The notes beneath the pieces are model-generated. The model saw only the letters and a list, made by a program, of their open reading frames with translations. It did no database searches and had not been told where the DNA came from. Source: DATMYQ01 sp035560935 (GTDB lineage: Bacteria; Bacillota; Negativicutes; Sporomusales; Sporomusaceae). From it: a DNA stretch of 9,301 bases. The stretch is from positions 1 to 9,301 of the forward strand of contig DATMYQ010000211.1 in the NCBI GenBank assembly GCA_035560935.1, given 5' to 3'. The position numbers and the translations under genes were made by a program. Shown in pieces: positions 1-7,652 of this stretch. How positions within the stretch are numbered: position 1 is the first letter of the stretch; the number at the start of each line of letters is the position of its first letter.

Positions 1-25
1 CGTATGTATTAATCAATATGCCGTT

Positions 26-1681
26 TTAAGGAAGCATCCATTTGAGAACATGTGCCTGTAGGTAGACCAGTATCGCCATAATCAAACACATCACCACGCT
101 GTGACCCAGGGTAAACCGGAAAATATGCCCCTCCCTGCCCACAATCCCGGCCGCTGCGGTGGCTACGGAAATACTTTGGGGGGAAATCATTTTGCCCGTG
201 ACACCGCCCGATGCGTTGGCAGCCACTGTCAAATTAGGATCCACGCCAATTTGTTCCGCGGTGGTTTTTTGCATTGCGCTAAAGAGCGCATTAGCCGAAG
301 AGTCCGAGCCGGTGAGAAAAACGCCCAGCCACCCCAGGATCGGCGAGAAAAACGGAAAGAAATTCCCCGTGGCGGTAAATGCCAAGCCCAGAGTAAAACT
401 CATGCCCGAGTAGTTCGTTACATACGCCAACGCCAAAATCATCGAAATGGTGCAGATGGGATACGCCAGCTGGTAAAGAGTTTTTAACAGACATTTGAAC
501 GCCCGGTCAAAGCCATAGTCCGGAATAATCATGGCGGAAAGCACTCCCGCCAGGAAAATAGAAGTCCCGGTGGCTGATAAAATATTAAACGTGAACTTAG
601 CTGCAAACGGGGTATTTTCACCAACCACCGGCATTGTTTTAATCACTAATCCATCCAGATACGGCCAGGAAATATAATGAAACGGCAGTAGCGCATCCAT
701 AGATTCCAGTGCTTTTTTCAGACCGAACACCCGGTCATCCGCCCATAAAAATACGAGTAAAATTAAAATAAAATACGGTGTCCATGCCCGAATAATTTCC
801 GACTGGGAATATAGCAGTTCGACGCGACTATTCAGCACATATTTTTCATCCCGAAAACGCCAAATGCGTTTGGGACGCCAGACTTTCAAAAAGATCAGCA
901 GACTGATAATCGTCGTCACCGCCGCAATAATATCCGGTAAAAACGGGTTTAAATAGTTGGAGGTAAAAAATTGCGCCGCCGCAAAAGTTCCTCCCGTAAC
1001 CAGCACCGCCGGTAAAACCTCCATCGCCCGCCGCCAACCGCACATGGTAACGACTATCCATAATGGCGTCAATAAAGACAGGACCGGAATCTGCCGGCCA
1101 ACGATTTTACTGATGGTCATCATATCCAATGAGGTTAGTTGCGCGGCGACCACGATAGGGATGCCGATCGCTCCAAAGGCCACCGGCGCCACATTGGCAA
1201 TCAGACAAATACCCGCGGCATAGACCGGATTGAATCCCAGCCCCACCAGCATGGCCGAAGTAATCGCCACCGGCGTGCCAAACCCGGCCGCTCCTTCAAT
1301 AAACGCCCCAAACGCAAAAGCAATCAATAATGCCTGTAACCGGCGATCATCGGTGATGGAAGCCAAAGAGTTTTTTATGATTTCAAATTCACCGGATTCC
1401 ACGATCATGCTATAGAGCCATATGGTTGGAACCACAATCCAGACGATCGGAAACAGCCCAAACAAAGCACCATTCAAAGTGGCGCTAACCGCCAGTTCCA
1501 CCGGCATCCTCCAGACAGCAATCGCCAGAAACAGGGTCAGGGACAGTCCCGCCGCCGCCGCATAATGGCCTCGTGATCGCTGAATACCCAGCATGTAAAG
1601 CAATGCAAATAAAGGAATGGCCGCAACCAGGGCCGACATGACAATACCGTTAAGAGGGTCATACGCTTGAACCCATGTCAT
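26..1681 (-). CDS. lldP: L-lactate permease, LctP family
   Basis: This is a cytoplasmic-membrane permease of the LctP family, which imports L-lactate (and often glycolate or D-lactate) with protons. The 551-residue length is normal for the family, and the sequence is hydrophobic throughout with many membrane segments. Family signatures are visible: AFGAFIEGAAGFGTPVAI at about residues 123-140, GSDSSANALFSAMQ at about 458-471, and NASGGVTGKMISPQSI from about 489. The reading frame opens with a GTG at 1690, but that codon overlaps the ribosome binding site AGGAGG (1692-1697). ATG 1681, about 10 bases downstream of it, is therefore the better start. The gene follows lldR on the same strand after 64 bases and is probably cotranscribed and controlled by it. 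It ends with TAA at 26-28, and nothing is recognisable in the remaining 25 bases of the window. The family call is firm; exact substrate preference is not readable. Confidence 0.95.
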   Translation of the reverse strand: MTWVQAYDPLNGIVMSALVAAIPLFALLYMLGIQRSRGHYAAAAGLSLTLFLAIAVWRMPVELAVSATLNGALFGLFPIVWIVVPTIWLYSMIVESGEFEIIKNSLASITDDRRLQALLIAFAFGAFIEGAAGFGTPVAITSAMLVGLGFNPVYAAGICLIANVAPVAFGAIGIPIVVAAQLTSLDMMTISKIVGRQIPVLSLLTPLWIVVTMCGWRRAMEVLPAVLVTGGTFAAAQFFTSNYLNPFLPDIIAAVTTIISLLIFLKVWRPKRIWRFRDEKYVLNSRVELLYSQSEIIRAWTPYFILILLVFLWADDRVFGLKKALESMDALLPFHYISWPYLDGLVIKTMPVVGENTPFAAKFTFNILSATGTSIFLAGVLSAMIIPDYGFDRAFKCLLKTLYQLAYPICTISMILALAYVTNYSGMSFTLGLAFTATGNFFPFFSPILGWLGVFLTGSDSSANALFSAMQKTTAEQIGVDPNLTVAANASGGVTGKMISPQSISVATAAAGIVGREGHIFRFTLGHSVVMCLIMAILVYLQAHVLKWMLP

Positions 1682-1691
1682 TATCCACACT

Positions 1692-1697
1692 CCTCCT
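1692..1697 (-). promoter_or_regulatory. Ribosome binding site deciding the lldP start
   Basis: AGGAGG on the minus strand lies 10 bases before ATG 1681 but only one base before the in-frame GTG at 1690. The spacing selects the ATG. Confidence 0.75.
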
Positions 1698-1727
1698 GCC
1701 CAGAAAATCGGTTACACTATCTAGCAT

Positions 1728-1745
1728 CAGCAAAAAACTTTGCTG
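1728..1745 (-). repeat. Small perfect hairpin between lldR and lldP
   Basis: Immediately after the lldR stop codon, the arms CAGCAAA and TTTGCTG form a perfect 7-bp stem with a 4-base loop (18 bases in all). No run of T follows the stem on the minus strand, so it does not look like a full terminator. It could be an mRNA stability or processing hairpin, or a weak attenuator, that sets the lldR:lldP ratio. The structure is seen in the sequence; its role is inference. Confidence 0.5.
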
Positions 1746-2528
1746 TTAGGAAGGAAAACCAAAATCTTTATTGATCTTGTGCTCGGCGACATTGTTATCA
1801 AATTTTTTCAGCGACACCAAACCTCCGCGTTTCAGCTGCAGCATGGCCTCCTCCACCATAACCAGATGCGCCCGCATCCTTTTCATGGCCAGTTTGGGGT
1901 CTTTGGCCACGACCGCTTCGTAAATGCCATAGTGATTCTTGTACAGGGTTTCCGGCATATTAGGCACCAGATATAATTTTTGGCGAGAGGCCCGATACGT
2001 TTTAGTCATAATTTCAGAAATAGCATTCATCACCGTATTCAACACTGGATTATGTGCCGCCTGAACGATAGCATAATGAAACGCAGCATCCGCGGCATCA
2101 CCGATGTCACCTGAATTGATGGCCGCCACCATACTGTTCAGCGCCTGCTGCATGGCCTGGATGTCAATTGGCGTAGCCCGGCTGGCCGCTAGACTGACAA
2201 TTTCCACCTCCAGCATTTTGCGAACTTCCAGCAGTTGCATAATGTCATCAAACTCAACCTGCAAAAAGAAATTCAGCGGCTCCAACATACCTTCCACCGA
2301 TACCTGGCGGACAAAACTACCTTCCCCGGGCCGTATTGTAATAACTCCCATCATTTCCAGCGCACTGAACGCTTCACGTACAGAAGCCCGGCTAACATTA
2401 AACTTTTCCGAAAGTTCCCGTTCGGATAAAAGCTTGTCGCCAGGCTGAAGCTTACCTTCAATGATTAACGCTTTAATCTGTTCGATAATCTCTTCATATA
2501 CTTTTTTTGTTTTTACTGGCCTGAACAT
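1746..2528 (-). CDS. lldR: GntR-family (FadR/FCD subfamily) transcriptional regulator, probable lactate regulator
   Basis: A DNA-binding repressor or activator of the FadR branch of the GntR family, 260 residues from the chosen start. The N-terminal winged helix-turn-helix covers about residues 8-75, with the typical core SERELSEKFNVSRASVREA (35-53) followed by LEMMGVI and the wing. The rest is an FCD ligand-binding domain. Its usual metal-ligand pattern is visible as D147, H151, H199 and H221, implying a metal-assisted carboxylate effector. The reading frame extends upstream to a GTG at 2576, but TGGAGG ending 5 bases before ATG 2528 (MFRPVKTKK) fixes the start there. The gene lies directly upstream of lldP on the same strand, and FadR-type regulators next to lactate permeases commonly respond to lactate, hence the symbol. 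The family is firm; lactate as effector is inferred from context. A palindrome over its own promoter (2582-2604) suggests autoregulation. Confidence 0.88.
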   Translation of the reverse strand: MFRPVKTKKVYEEIIEQIKALIIEGKLQPGDKLLSERELSEKFNVSRASVREAFSALEMMGVITIRPGEGSFVRQVSVEGMLEPLNFFLQVEFDDIMQLLEVRKMLEVEIVSLAASRATPIDIQAMQQALNSMVAAINSGDIGDAADAAFHYAIVQAAHNPVLNTVMNAISEIMTKTYRASRQKLYLVPNMPETLYKNHYGIYEAVVAKDPKLAMKRMRAHLVMVEEAMLQLKRGGLVSLKKFDNNVAEHKINKDFGFPS

Positions 2529-2533
2529 GGGAG

Positions 2534-2539
2534 CCTCCA
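2534..2539 (-). promoter_or_regulatory. Ribosome binding site deciding the lldR start
   Basis: TGGAGG on the minus strand ends 5 bases upstream of ATG 2528. No comparable site precedes the longer GTG start at 2576. Confidence 0.65.
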
Positions 2540-2581
2540 TCCACACGCAGTTTGGAGCAGACAGTTTCCAACACACAACGC

Positions 2582-2604
2582 AGATAATCTCGTTCCTATT
2601 ATCT
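2582..2604. promoter_or_regulatory. Candidate operator: 7-9-7 inverted repeat over the lldR transcription start
   Basis: The arms AGATAAT (2582-2588) and ATTATCT (2598-2604) are perfect inverted repeats separated by 9 bases. The repeat begins inside the -10 element and covers the expected transcription start and first transcribed bases. A repressor bound there would block initiation. LldR itself is the most likely binder because GntR dimers recognise inverted repeats and the gene is adjacent. A hairpin at the 5' end of the mRNA is the alternative. Confidence 0.6.
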
Positions 2605-2632
2605 TTATATCATACATCATCAATCCCAAAAA
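2604..2632 (-). promoter_or_regulatory. Probable promoter of lldR-lldP
   Basis: On the minus strand, TGATATAAA (2612-2604) is an extended -10 element (TGn plus TATAAA). A weak -35, TTTTTG (2632-2627), stands 17 bases upstream and overlaps the T tract of the pepF terminator. Transcription would start near 2597, giving an untranslated leader of about 70 bases before lldR. Confidence 0.5.
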
Positions 2633-2686
2633 GAAAAGCAAAGAGCTGTTTTTTACCAGGATAACACTCAAAACAGCCCTTCGCTT
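2628..2686 (-). terminator. Intrinsic terminator of pepF and its operon
   Basis: Just past the pepF stop, the arms at 2670-2686 and 2636-2652 pair over 17 base pairs, two of them G-U in the minus-strand RNA. The loop is 17 bases. The stem is followed by TTCTTTTT on the minus strand. It separates the pepF unit from lldR. Confidence 0.85.
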
Positions 2687-2691
2687 TTTTA

Positions 2692-4578
2692 TTATGGTTT
2701 CAGTAATTCTTCCAGTTCATTCAGCAGCGTATCAAATTTTTTCAGGGTGATTTCCACCGGTGCCGGCGACGACATATCCACACCGGCGTTTTTCAAAATA
2801 TTGATCGGCGTATCTGAGCCGCCCGCCTTCAGGAAACGATTGATGTAACGTTCAGCCGCCGGTGCTCCCTGCTGCTCCAACTGCTCGGCGAAGGCGCAGG
2901 CCGCCGAGAATCCGGTGGCATACTGGTATACGTAAAAGGAACGGTAAAAATGGGGAATCCGCGACCACTCGGCGTCAATTTCCCCGTCGACAATCATCTC
3001 CGGGCCAAAATATTTTACGTTCAAATCATGCCAGTATTTTTCCAGAACATCCGCCGTCAACGTTTCTCCCTGCTGGGCTTTTTCATGAATCAGTTTTTCA
3101 AACTCAGCGAACATGGTCTGACGGTAAACCGTCGTGCGGATATTTTCCAAATACTGATTCACCAGGAATATTTTTTTGTTTTTATCCTGCGTAGTCCGTA
3201 GCAGATAATTGATCAGCAAATTTTCATTGGTGGTCGACGCGGTTTCCGCCGTAAAAATCGCATAATCCGCAGTGGCGTACGGCTGGCTGCTGTTGCTGTA
3301 GTAGCTGTGCAGCGCATGCCCCAGTTCGTGGGCAATGGTGGAAACCTCATTCAGCTGATTGTTGTAATTCAGCAACACAAACGGATGCACGCCGTAAACC
3401 CCCCAAGAATAAGCGCCGGAGCGTTTTCCTTTGTTCTCGTACACATCCACCCAGCCGGACTGCAGTCCCTGCCGCAGCGCCGAGCCATAGTCGGGCCCCA
3501 GCGGCGTCAGCGCCTCCTGCACCATTTTTATCCCTTCTTCATAGGGCACGTTAAAGGACGCGTCTTTTACCAGAGGCACGTACAAATCATACATATGAAT
3601 TTCCTGCAGCCCCAGCAATTTTTTCTTCAAAGCCACATACCGGTGCAAGGGGTCCAGATGATTATTCACCGTGGTGATCAGGTTGTCATACACCGCCGCC
3701 GGGATTTGATTGGGGTCCAGGGAAGCTTCCAAGGAGCTGTTGTAGTGTCGGACCTTGGAATAAAAAAGATCCTTCTTCACATGACCGTTCAGCGTGGCGG
3801 CAAAGGTGTTGCGGTATTGTTTGTAGGTGTTGTGGAACTGTTCAAAAGCTTCCTTGCGAACGTTCCGGTCGGGCGACTTGATAAACAGGCCGTATCGTCC
3901 CTGGCTCAGCTCCGCCGGCGATCCGGTTTCATCGGTGATATTAGGAAACTTCATATCAGCCCCGGTGAATACCTGATAAATCTCAGTCGGTAGACGGGTA
4001 ATATCCGCAGCCCGGGACAGCAGTTCCTCTTCCGCCGGCGACAAAACGTGCTTTTTCTGACGCTCCAAATTATCCAGGAAAAAAGCATATTCTTTTAAGC
4101 CCGGTTCCACTCGACGGAATTCCGCCAGCTTCTTATCGGGAATGGCCAAAATTTCCGGTTCAATAAAAGAAGAGGCGGCGGAAGCTTCCACCAGCAAAGT
4201 CTGGGCGCGCCCCGTCAACGCCTGATATTTGTTGTCGGCGGTATCTTCATCCTGACGCATACGGGCGTATGCATATAAGCGTTCCCCCGCCAGCAGTGAA
4301 ATCCGGTCCCGCAGTTTCAGGCACGCCAGCAATGACTTGGCCGAGTTATCCAGCTTCCCTTTATATTTCGCCATATCGTCAATGGCTTGTTTAGCGATCT
4401 GTACATCGTCCTGCCATAAGCTTTCATTGGCGTAAATATCCTCCAGACGCCACTTATCGGCAGCGGGAATTTCAGACCGGAGCGACACGGCCTGAGGCGC
4501 CGCCGCCTCGCCCGTCGGCTGGTACTGGAGCATAATCGCCGCGGTTACAGCCGCAAATACTTGTGTAGTTCGTTTCAT
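2692..4578 (-). CDS. pepF: Oligoendopeptidase F (M3B metallopeptidase) with apparent export signal
   Basis: A zinc endopeptidase that cuts short oligopeptides, 628 residues long. The zinc motif HELGH is at 417-421 with the third ligand at E445, the M3 spacing. The C-terminal substrate-binding block HFYRSFYVYQYATG (543-556), typical of PepF, is intact. The N-terminal lobe starts near residue 35 (SEIPAADKWRLEDIY). Before it lies an extra segment with Lys-Arg, a hydrophobic run and an Ala-rich stretch (GEAAA, about 23-27) that resembles a signal peptide. Most PepF proteins are cytoplasmic and begin near the WRLEDIY motif, so this copy is probably exported, to the periplasm if the host is diderm. 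The AAGGA site 8 bases before ATG 4578 supports the long start and therefore the signal. The gene lies 58 bases after DUF1294 with no clear promoter between and is probably the last gene of that operon. Family is firm; location is inference. Confidence 0.94.
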   Translation of the reverse strand: MKRTTQVFAAVTAAIMLQYQPTGEAAAPQAVSLRSEIPAADKWRLEDIYANESLWQDDVQIAKQAIDDMAKYKGKLDNSAKSLLACLKLRDRISLLAGERLYAYARMRQDEDTADNKYQALTGRAQTLLVEASAASSFIEPEILAIPDKKLAEFRRVEPGLKEYAFFLDNLERQKKHVLSPAEEELLSRAADITRLPTEIYQVFTGADMKFPNITDETGSPAELSQGRYGLFIKSPDRNVRKEAFEQFHNTYKQYRNTFAATLNGHVKKDLFYSKVRHYNSSLEASLDPNQIPAAVYDNLITTVNNHLDPLHRYVALKKKLLGLQEIHMYDLYVPLVKDASFNVPYEEGIKMVQEALTPLGPDYGSALRQGLQSGWVDVYENKGKRSGAYSWGVYGVHPFVLLNYNNQLNEVSTIAHELGHALHSYYSNSSQPYATADYAIFTAETASTTNENLLINYLLRTTQDKNKKIFLVNQYLENIRTTVYRQTMFAEFEKLIHEKAQQGETLTADVLEKYWHDLNVKYFGPEMIVDGEIDAEWSRIPHFYRSFYVYQYATGFSAACAFAEQLEQQGAPAAERYINRFLKAGGSDTPINILKNAGVDMSSPAPVEITLKKFDTLLNELEELLKP

Positions 4579-4636
4579 CCTTTTCGTCCTTTCCTTAGTT
4601 CAGATTGTCTCAACAAAGCAGCCGGCATATCCGCCG

Positions 4637-4897
4637 TTAAACCAAGCAATAATAAAGAAAAATCGCATTGCCGGCGCATAAAACCGGAATCCCCAGGGTA
4701 AAAGCGGCGTGTTTTGTTTTATGCCGGAAAAAATACATCCCGGTCCAAATACCGATGCCACCCAAAGCCAGCGCCATTAAAAACAAACTGCGTTCCCTCA
4801 CCCGCCAGAGGTGCTTGCGCGCACGGGCTTTATCCAGTCCCATTAAAGAAAATGCGACAACATTCCAGACCGTATAAACGATCATTGCCTTCAGCAT
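4637..4897 (-). CDS. DUF1294 small membrane protein
   Basis: An 86-residue membrane protein of the DUF1294 family, whose function is not known. Visible family marks are FSLMGLDKARARKHLWRVRE (about 16-35), the central ALALGGIGIWTGMYFFRHKTKH block (about 43-64) and a closing hydrophobic helix. Three hydrophobic segments are apparent, at roughly 3-20, 38-56 and 66-85, with a basic loop between the first two. The ribosome binding site GAGGA sits about 6 bases before ATG 4897. Only 14 bases separate it from the PHP gene upstream, so the two are almost certainly cotranscribed. Nothing in the neighbours suggests a function. Confidence 0.85.
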   Translation of the reverse strand: MLKAMIVYTVWNVVAFSLMGLDKARARKHLWRVRERSLFLMALALGGIGIWTGMYFFRHKTKHAAFTLGIPVLCAGNAIFLYYCLV

Positions 4898-4911
4898 TAG
4901 GTTCCTCTTTT

Positions 4912-5763
4912 CTATTCCAGCCGCTGGACGCTGGGCCGCCGGCGGTCAAAGGTCAGCACCTCTTCCCAGCCGTACTGCCGGGCATAAGCGACCGCCTCGT
5001 CGATGAACCGGCCGCAATCTTCCGGCTGATGAGCGTCGGAAGAGGTAATGATGGGCAAGCCGACCCGCCGGGCGGTTTTCATAAATTTCGGATAAGGGGA
5101 AATTTCCGCCACTGGATAACGATATAAGGTCCCGGTATTGATATCCATGGCCATGCCGGCTTTATGCAAAGCGTTGGCCACCCGGTCCAGATACGGCTGA
5201 GGATCAAAATCGGGGAAGTGCTTAAATAAGCGGATATTGAACGGATGCCCCAGCACATCATACAACCCGGCCGCGCAAAGTTCTTCCACCGCCGCTGCAT
5301 ACCAGTCATAAATATCCGTTAACCGGTGTTCATCCCAAACCGGCAGCAAGTCGGCGAAATCATAGCCCCAGCCCTGCAAAAAATGGATGGAGCCAATCAC
5401 GTAATCAAACGGATACGCATCGAGAATTTCCTTCACTTTTTTCTGGTTATGGAAGTTGCAGACCTCAATCCCGGTCTTCACCGGATAACCCTGCGTCTTT
5501 AATTGGTCCATCAAGGAAAAATAATCCTGCAGGGTATAACGGAATTTATTTTTATTCAGCCATTGCCGCTGATAACGGCCTATGACAGAATCGTCCAGAA
5601 TCAGTTCCTCATAATAAAGATCCCGAAACTCCGCAAAACCATGGCTATGCTCAGAAATCCCCAGTTCATCAACGCCGTTTTTCCGAGCTTGCTTAAAAAA
5701 GCCGCGCACCCAATCCAATTCATAAACGCCGTACTCAAAATGCATATGGTAATCAATTCTCAC
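4912..5763 (-). CDS. PHP-domain phosphoesterase, histidinol-phosphatase (HisJ/HisK)-like
   Basis: A metal-dependent PHP-family phosphoesterase of 283 residues. The metal-binding set is complete: H6 and H8 (YHMH), E38-H39 (SEHSHG), E100 (GIEV), H127 (GSIHF), H173 (GHP), and D243 and H245 (SSDAHQPEDCG). This arrangement matches the polymerase-and-histidinol-phosphatase family. Length and the SDAH-xPEDCG ending fit the HisJ/HisK type, which dephosphorylates L-histidinol phosphate. No other histidine genes are nearby, so the substrate stays open and another small phosphate ester is possible. The frame opens at a GTG at 5790 that overlaps the upstream stop. AGGAGG (5773-5778) lies 9 bases before GTG 5763, giving the family-like N-terminus MRIDYHMH, so that start is chosen. 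The gap to the MFS gene is 26 bases, within one operon. Confidence 0.87.
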   Translation of the reverse strand: MRIDYHMHFEYGVYELDWVRGFFKQARKNGVDELGISEHSHGFAEFRDLYYEELILDDSVIGRYQRQWLNKNKFRYTLQDYFSLMDQLKTQGYPVKTGIEVCNFHNQKKVKEILDAYPFDYVIGSIHFLQGWGYDFADLLPVWDEHRLTDIYDWYAAAVEELCAAGLYDVLGHPFNIRLFKHFPDFDPQPYLDRVANALHKAGMAMDINTGTLYRYPVAEISPYPKFMKTARRVGLPIITSSDAHQPEDCGRFIDEAVAYARQYGWEEVLTFDRRRPSVQRLE

Positions 5764-5772
5764 GCCGATAGC

Positions 5773-5778
5773 CCTCCT
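5773..5778 (-). promoter_or_regulatory. Ribosome binding site deciding the PHP gene start
   Basis: AGGAGG on the minus strand sits 9 bases upstream of GTG 5763, an optimal spacing. It lies inside the longer frame starting at GTG 5790, which argues against that start. Confidence 0.75.
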
Positions 5779-5789
5779 ATCCTCCACCA

Positions 5790-6968
5790 CTAGTGATCAA
5801 GCACGCACCGCCGCTGTTTTTCCGGCTCACGCACGTAAAGCGTCAGTAAAAATCCGATCAGCGGCAGCGCCATCAATATCTGAAATACCGACGCCAGTCC
5901 CCAAATATCCGCTAAGCGTCCCAGTCCCATCACACCCATTGTTCCCAATCCGATACTGAAGCCCAATGTCAGACCTGACGCCATTCCGATATTGCGCGGC
6001 ATCATTTTCTGGGTAAACAGCAAACTGCTGGTCGCGGTGGAAGACAACAGCATACTGACCAGGGAAAGTAAAACGAAGATCCAAATACCGGTGGCGGACA
6101 GTAAAAAATACAACAAACCGGCCACTGGCAAAACCGAACACAGCATCACCCTTTTGCTGCCAAAGCGATCGCTCAGCGTACCGCCCAGCAACGTGCCGGC
6201 GACCCCTGCCGACAGATAGACCGTCAGCAGGGAGCTGACGTACAGTTCATTGCCGCCGTTTTGCGCAGTGTAATACAACGGAACAAAGGTGGATAACCCG
6301 GAGGAAACGGTGGCCCGGGTCAGAATCGTTCCCAGCAGCGCCGCCAGCGGCCAGCTGACCGCACTGCGCAGCGCGGTCAGAGTATCTGCTTTGCCGACAC
6401 CGCCGGACGGAAGCCGCGCAGCCACCAGCAACAGCACGCCGCTCACCGCGAAACTGGGCAGGGAATACATCCATACATGACCGGAATCCTGAAACAGTAA
6501 AACGCCGAGAAATAGCGATCCCAAGGCCACTCCGCCGTAACCGCCAACGGAAAAAACACTGATGCAGCTTCCTTTATTGTCAGCGCCGCTGATCCGGTGA
6601 ACCGTTTTAGCCGCTTCCGGATGAAAAGCCGCATTGGCCAAACCGCTGGCGGCAGTGCAGGCCAGCACCAGGCCGTATTCAGGAACCAGCAGGGATGCCG
6701 CCATAAACACACCAGTCAGCAGACATCCCAACGGCATCAACCAGGCCATGCGCCGCCGGTCGCTTAAATAACCGAATACAGGCTGACTGATCGACGCAGT
6801 TAAATTTTGCACCAGTACAATGGCGCTCACTTCGGCGTAAGACAGAGCAAATTTCGCCTTCCAGAACGGCAGCGCCACGAACAGCGCCCCCGGCGCCAAA
6901 TCAGTGACAACGTGGCCCAAGGCCAGTATCCAGACTACCGCCGGAATATTTCCCAACATTTTTTTCAT
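5790..6968 (-). CDS. MFS transporter, fosmidomycin-resistance (Fsr)-like
   Basis: A cytoplasmic-membrane exporter of the major facilitator superfamily with 392 residues, the usual size for 12 helices. The N-terminal GHVVTDLAPGALFVALPFW (about 18-36) and the SGLANAAFHPEAAKTVH block (about 108-124) resemble the Fsr group. MFS loop motifs are present in both halves: GYLSDRRR (66-73) and GGTLSDRFGSKR (262-273). Fsr proteins are drug or metabolite efflux pumps; the substrate here cannot be read. The ribosome binding site GGGAG lies about 6 bases before ATG 6968. The gene follows the flavoprotein after 47 bases without a terminator. Its stop overlaps the longest possible frame of the PHP gene by one base. 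Confidence 0.9.
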   Translation of the reverse strand: MKKMLGNIPAVVWILALGHVVTDLAPGALFVALPFWKAKFALSYAEVSAIVLVQNLTASISQPVFGYLSDRRRMAWLMPLGCLLTGVFMAASLLVPEYGLVLACTAASGLANAAFHPEAAKTVHRISGADNKGSCISVFSVGGYGGVALGSLFLGVLLFQDSGHVWMYSLPSFAVSGVLLLVAARLPSGGVGKADTLTALRSAVSWPLAALLGTILTRATVSSGLSTFVPLYYTAQNGGNELYVSSLLTVYLSAGVAGTLLGGTLSDRFGSKRVMLCSVLPVAGLLYFLLSATGIWIFVLLSLVSMLLSSTATSSLLFTQKMMPRNIGMASGLTLGFSIGLGTMGVMGLGRLADIWGLASVFQILMALPLIGFLLTLYVREPEKQRRCVLDH

Positions 6969-7015
6969 TATTATCTCCCAACCAGTCCGAACGCCCCCAA
7001 GGGATTACCCGGCAT

Positions 7016-7573
7016 TTATTTTAATGAACGGCCCAACGCCTCGGCTTCCGCCAGCAGTTCCGGCTGACCGGCAATATCTTCCGGTCCGAGCAAATTGCCG
7101 GCGATCAGACCGCCCAGCCGCTGCATCTTGAAAAAAGTTCCAAACCAATGATCCAGATACGCGGTTAAGGAAGCAAAGGCTTCCGCCGGCGCTCCGCTCA
7201 CCGTTACAGTGACATATTTTTTACCTGGCAGATGCTTGATATTATAGTCCGCCTCCAGGAAAGCATACCACCGGTCCAGGAAATTTTTCAGCTGGCCGGT
7301 GACCTGGCCCATATATACCGGTGACGCCAGCACTAGACAATCCGCGGCAATCAGCTTGGGATACAGCTCCTGCATCGCGTCGTTTACCGCACAATACTCT
7401 ACTTTCCCCGTCTTGCAGGCACCGCAAGCCACACAACCCCCGATGCCCATCCGGGTTATATTGATTATTTCCACCTGGTGCCCCACAGCTTCAGCCCCTT
7501 GCATCAAAGCGCCAACCAGACGGGAAGTATTGCCTGTTTCACGGGGACTGCCAATAATGGCTAAAATCTTCAT
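7016..7573 (-). CDS. Iron-sulfur flavoprotein, NADPH-dependent FMN reductase / flavodoxin family
   Basis: A 185-residue flavodoxin-fold protein of the NADPH-dependent FMN reductase group. It starts MKILAIIGSPRETGNTS, the FMN phosphate-binding loop (about residues 8-17). SPVYMGQVTGQLKNFLDRW (about 84-102) is the second flavin-binding and dimer segment. Cysteines C47, C50, C53 and C61 form a compact CX2CX2CX7C motif, which in Isf-type iron-sulfur flavoproteins binds a 4Fe-4S cluster. The protein is therefore probably a soluble electron carrier or oxidoreductase for oxygen detoxification or reduction of an unknown acceptor in an anaerobe. AAGGAGG lies 7 bases before ATG 7573. It is the first gene of the operon, behind its own promoter. 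Family is firm; cluster binding is inferred from the motif and the electron partner is unknown. Confidence 0.9.
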   Translation of the reverse strand: MKILAIIGSPRETGNTSRLVGALMQGAEAVGHQVEIINITRMGIGGCVACGACKTGKVEYCAVNDAMQELYPKLIAADCLVLASPVYMGQVTGQLKNFLDRWYAFLEADYNIKHLPGKKYVTVTVSGAPAEAFASLTAYLDHWFGTFFKMQRLGGLIAGNLLGPEDIAGQPELLAEAEALGRSLK

Positions 7574-7621
7574 GCTCCTGCCTCCTTCGGTTTGTTTACT
7601 TATTTATGATCTAGCTTTTTT

Positions 7622-7651
7622 ATTGTACCGCGAATGGGGGAAAATATACAA
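7622..7651 (-). promoter_or_regulatory. Probable promoter of the flavoprotein-to-pepF operon
   Basis: On the minus strand, TACAAT (7627-7622) is a near-consensus -10. TTGTAT (7651-7646) is a moderate -35, 18 bases upstream. The start site would lie near 7615, about 40 bases before the flavoprotein ATG. Confidence 0.55.
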
Positions 7652-7652
7652 G

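Noticed and set aside
1682..1690. GTG 1690 as the start of lldP
   Set aside because: It overlaps the AGGAGG ribosome binding site, which is spaced for ATG 1681.
2104..2448. 114-codon plus-strand open frame
   Set aside because: It is antisense to the well-supported lldR coding region and has no family resemblance.
2552..2571. TTGGA-N10-TCCAA inverted repeat in the lldR leader
   Set aside because: Arms of five bases with a 10-base spacer are likely by chance, and the 2582-2604 palindrome is a better operator candidate.
2529..2576. Longer lldR starting at GTG 2576
   Set aside because: The family begins close to the winged-helix domain, and TGGAGG is spaced for ATG 2528.
3307..3993. 228-codon open frame on the plus strand
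   Set aside because: It lies wholly opposite pepF, shows no recognisable domain and is explained as a shadow of the pepF codons.
4579..4636. Terminator or promoter between DUF1294 and pepF
   Set aside because: Only a 4-bp stem (CGGC/GCCG) without a T run and no properly spaced -35/-10 pair are visible, so read-through is more likely.
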